Shown here piece after piece: positions 6,355-7,882 of a stretch of DNA of 7,882 nt. Position 1 is the stretch's first letter. Every line of letters begins with the position of its first letter. Source of the stretch: an uncultured Erysipelotrichaceae bacterium. Lineage in GTDB: Bacteria; Bacillota_I; Bacilli_A; Erysipelotrichales; Erysipelotrichaceae. The position numbers were made by a program, and so were the translations under genes. A model generated the notes under the pieces. It did not search any database, was not told the DNA's origin, and was given only the letters and a program-made list of their open reading frames with translations. The DNA lies in assembly GCA_946621045.1 (NCBI GenBank), contig CAMOOA010000055.1, positions 1 to 7,882 of the forward strand. The letters run 5' to 3'.

Positions 6355-6381
6355 TTTTCAGTCTGTTTTTTCTTCTGAAAA
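6355..6381. promoter_or_regulatory. Inverted repeat between divergent promoters
   Basis: TTTTCAG (6355-6361) and CTGAAAA (6375-6381) are perfect inverted arms 13 bases apart. They sit on the -35 regions of the lipoprotein and glycosidase genes, where one regulator could control both. A transcribed hairpin is less likely, because both predicted transcription starts lie outside it. Confidence 0.4.
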
Positions 6382-6386
6382 TCCCG

Positions 6387-6392
6387 TAGTAT
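6387..6392 (+). promoter_or_regulatory. -10 box close to the glycosidase start
   Basis: TAGTAT ends eight bases before the ATG at 6401, and the bases between (AGACCCGT) contain no Shine-Dalgarno. The mRNA would therefore be leaderless or nearly so. The -35 position (6364-6369, TGTTTT) matches poorly. Confidence 0.4.
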
Positions 6393-6400
6393 AGACCCGT

Positions 6401-7279
6401 ATGAAAAAGATGATTCGGATTACAGCTGCGCTGTGTGCCCTTGCGGTTACCGCTGCGCCAAACACCACGGCAGTAAATGCAGAACTGGTGAAGAAAGCAT
6501 GGGGACAGGGAAGCTCCAATACCTTTATTCTCGGATTGAACAATGCGGTCGGCTCCGCGGTGAACATTTATACTCTGGACGGCACGGACGCAGAGATCTA
6601 TCACCATATGGGAAATTTCAACGGCATCAATTATGACATGCTGGAAGTGAAGCCGTCCGAAACAACCTTTGTCAAAGTGGACTATATGGGCTATGCGGAA
6701 TGGCTGAATGACATCTATGACTGGGGTCTGGTCAGCGAAGGCTATGTGCGTGCCGGCGGAATCAACGCCAATTACTATGCCTGGCATACAAATCCCAACC
6801 ACGGACAGCCGGTCGGCGGTCTGCGAATGGCAGGCGAGTGGACCAGTTTCCGGGGAGAACCGAATCTGCCGGACTACGGAAGCGGATATGCGACGGCATA
6901 CTGGGACCGGACCGGACTCATGAAACTTGTGTACAGCGGCGAAAACGTCGTAGCCGGCACCACGGAATGGGTTGGCGAGAAGGTGGACTCCGAGTGTGCG
7001 CTGTCCGGATCCTATACCTACATCGTCAATGGCGAGCGCAAAGATCTCACCGACGGATACGGATGGTATGAATATCACTCCAACGATTATGCGTTCAGCT
7101 GTCTGGCCCAGAAGAAAGACGGAACCTACTATCTGATCAGTTTCTGGAACGGCATGCGGGATGAAAAAGTGCAGGACTTCCTGCTGGGACTGGATGTGTA
7201 CAATGCTCTCCGCCTCGATGGTGGCACAAGCACTTCCATGGTCTATGAAGATGATTATGTTCAGGAGGCAGAAGACTGA
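6401..7279 (+). CDS. Secreted NAGPA-domain phosphodiester glycosidase
   Basis: The 292-residue product has a Sec signal peptide (MKKMIR, hydrophobic 7-19) with a likely cleavage after A27 in AVNA-EL. The mature protein matches the NAGPA domain (PF09992), named after the enzyme that removes GlcNAc from a phosphodiester link and also found in bacterial exopolysaccharide loci. Family signatures in order are G119-G120-I121-N122-A123-N124-Y125-Y126, the YIVNGERKDL strand, and D273-G274-G275-T276-S277-T278-S279-M280-V281 near the C-terminus, matching the family's LDGGGSSTM. The protein is a compact single-domain form with no cell-wall anchor, so it is probably released or loosely held. A cell-surface phosphodiester-linked glycan, such as teichoic acid or exopolysaccharide, is the likely substrate by family; the exact one is unknown. 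Confidence 0.88.
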   Translation: MKKMIRITAALCALAVTAAPNTTAVNAELVKKAWGQGSSNTFILGLNNAVGSAVNIYTLDGTDAEIYHHMGNFNGINYDMLEVKPSETTFVKVDYMGYAEWLNDIYDWGLVSEGYVRAGGINANYYAWHTNPNHGQPVGGLRMAGEWTSFRGEPNLPDYGSGYATAYWDRTGLMKLVYSGENVVAGTTEWVGEKVDSECALSGSYTYIVNGERKDLTDGYGWYEYHSNDYAFSCLAQKKDGTYYLISFWNGMRDEKVQDFLLGLDVYNALRLDGGTSTSMVYEDDYVQEAED

Positions 7280-7300
7280 AGGCTGAGAATTCAGCCTTTT
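7279..7300 (+). terminator. Intrinsic terminator of the glycosidase gene
   Basis: AAGGCTGA (7279-7286) pairs perfectly with TCAGCCTT (7291-7298) around GAAT, followed by TTTTAATT. The stem begins on the last base of the stop codon. Confidence 0.9.
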
Positions 7301-7327
7301 AATTATGCGGACGCAGTGTTTTCAAAG

Positions 7328-7333
7328 TAAAAT
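7328..7333 (+). promoter_or_regulatory. -10 box for the small membrane protein gene
   Basis: TAAAAT lies 21 bases before the ATG at 7355, right after the glycosidase terminator. No convincing -35 is seen at the usual distance. The leader would be only about 15 bases. Confidence 0.35.
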
Positions 7334-7335
7334 GA

Positions 7336-7354
7336 AACCGTAGGTAACCGTAGG
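7336..7354 (+). repeat. Nine-base direct repeat abutting a start codon
   Basis: AACCGTAGG occurs at 7336-7344 and again at 7346-7354, one base apart (period ten), the second copy touching the ATG at 7355. The GTAGG of the first copy is correctly placed to act as a weak Shine-Dalgarno; the second is too close. Confidence 0.7.
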
Positions 7355-7714
7355 ATGAATAGAATCAGACAGCGTATCCGGACATTCATGCAGAAACTGC
7401 ATGCATATCATGAGCACTTTGTCGGAAGCTGGGAGGCAAGGATTCTTGACCGGCATCTTCCCGCACCGGCAGGAATACTGATTATTCTGTTTGGAATCGT
7501 CGCTGTGATGGGAGGTGCGGCGATGCTGGTGCTGCCGGGGCAGGGCATTCTTACCATTGCGCTTGGCATTGCGGCAGTACGGATCGGCATACGGGTTGTG
7601 CGTGCCGAACGGGCTCCGGATCCGGCACAGAGTGAAACAGTATCTTCGCAGGATGCAGAACTGCGCAGATCGGATGCCGCATCGGACAAACCGCTTGCGC
7701 AAAGCACAAAGTAA
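7355..7714 (+). CDS. Small PGPGW-like membrane protein
   Basis: The 119-residue product has a basic N-terminus (residues 1-35, with R3, R5, R7, R9 and K14) and two hydrophobic segments at about 38-60 and 65-81 joined by P61-G62-Q63-G64. A proline-glycine turn between two membrane helices, followed by LTIALG, is the hallmark of the PGPGW family (PF09656), of unknown function; here the motif is PGQG and the tryptophan is replaced by isoleucine. The tail from about 84 is polar, rich in Ser, Asp, Ala and Arg, and probably cytosolic together with the N-terminus. It stands alone between two terminator-like structures. No function can be inferred beyond membrane location. Confidence 0.75.
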   Translation: MNRIRQRIRTFMQKLHAYHEHFVGSWEARILDRHLPAPAGILIILFGIVAVMGGAAMLVLPGQGILTIALGIAAVRIGIRVVRAERAPDPAQSETVSSQDAELRRSDAASDKPLAQSTK

Positions 7715-7744
7715 TATTCAGAACGAACATCAGAAAACAGACAG

Positions 7745-7843
7745 CCGCAGATTTCTCTGCGGAATGTCATGGGACGGAGTGTTCCGTCCGGTACAGTAGG
7801 GCACCTGAATGCCGGAAATACCCATGCCGGTGTGCTCCTTTTT
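7745..7843 (+). other. Three evenly spaced hairpins ending in a T-run
   Basis: This 99-base stretch follows the membrane protein gene. Hairpin one is CCGCAGA/TCTGCGG with loop TTTC (7745-7762). Hairpin two is GGACGGA/TCCGTCC with loop GTGT (7772-7789). Hairpin three spans 7799-7838, pairing GGGCAC with GTGCTCC (one bulged T) and an inner CCGG/CCGG stem, and is followed by TTTTT (7839-7843). The spacers between hairpins are nine bases each. The last hairpin is likely an intrinsic terminator; the first two lack T-runs. The whole may be a structured 3' untranslated region, a small RNA or a leader of the next gene. No known RNA family is recognised. Confidence 0.55.
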
Positions 7844-7855
7844 CGTTCGTATATG

Positions 7856-7882
7856 TTTAATGTTATCAGACATCGGAAGGTA
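7856..7882 (+). promoter_or_regulatory. Possible start signals of a gene beyond the right edge
   Basis: TTTAAT (7856-7861) could be a -10 box, and GGAAGG (7875-7880) resembles a ribosome binding site just before the window ends. No start codon is inside the window and no good -35 is seen, so this is only suggestive. Confidence 0.25.

Noticed and set aside
6344..7078. Minus-strand open frame (244 codons) opposite the glycosidase
   Set aside because: It lies opposite a gene with a signal peptide and NAGPA motifs, has no start signals and no recognisable domain.
1..7882. CRISPR array or mobile element near the CARF nuclease
   Set aside because: No regularly spaced repeats, terminal inverted repeats, target duplications or transposase/integrase motifs were found on reading through the window.

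Overview
The window looks like chromosomal DNA of a low-to-mid-GC Bacillota (Firmicutes), possibly a gut-type Erysipelotrichia or Clostridia relative; the lineage is an inference. Support comes from the Gram-positive style lipoproteins, an AAGGAGG ribosome binding site, TTGACA/TATAAT-type promoters, compact intrinsic terminators and gene content. By eye the DNA is about half G+C. I see no tRNA, rRNA, transposase, integrase or CRISPR array.

Layout: (1) bases 1-216 hold a possible 3' end of a plus-strand gene, a terminator-like hairpin, an 18-bp palindrome and a good promoter for the next gene. (2) 217-1620 (+) is a lipoprotein with three related beta-rich domains. (3) It converges on 1686-2795 (-), a CARF plus PD-(D/E)xK nuclease of the Card1/DUF1887 family, through a perfect 16-bp stem that can terminate both genes. 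(4) 2894-3376 (-) is a YbaK-like aminoacyl-tRNA deacylase. (5) Across a divergent promoter region lies 3515-4105 (+), a LacA/Maa-type sugar O-acetyltransferase. (6) 4250-5143 (+) is an aldo/keto reductase. (7) 5254-6321 (-), a MORN-repeat lipoprotein, is divergent from 6401-7279 (+), a secreted NAGPA-type phosphodiester glycosidase, with an inverted repeat between them. (8) 7355-7714 (+) is a small PGPGW-like membrane protein. (9) 7715-7882 holds three evenly spaced hairpins, the last followed by a T-run.

How the genes fit together: most are single-gene units with their own terminator, so this is not one operon. Several products act at the cell envelope (two lipoproteins, a secreted glycosidase, a small membrane protein), while the deacylase, acetyltransferase and reductase are housekeeping-like cytosolic enzymes. 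The most interesting gene is the CARF nuclease, which in CRISPR type III systems is switched on by cyclic oligoadenylate but here sits without any visible cas gene or array. A second theme is initiation: three genes have a -10-like hexamer only 8-10 bases before the ATG and no Shine-Dalgarno sequence, which suggests leaderless mRNAs beside normally led genes.
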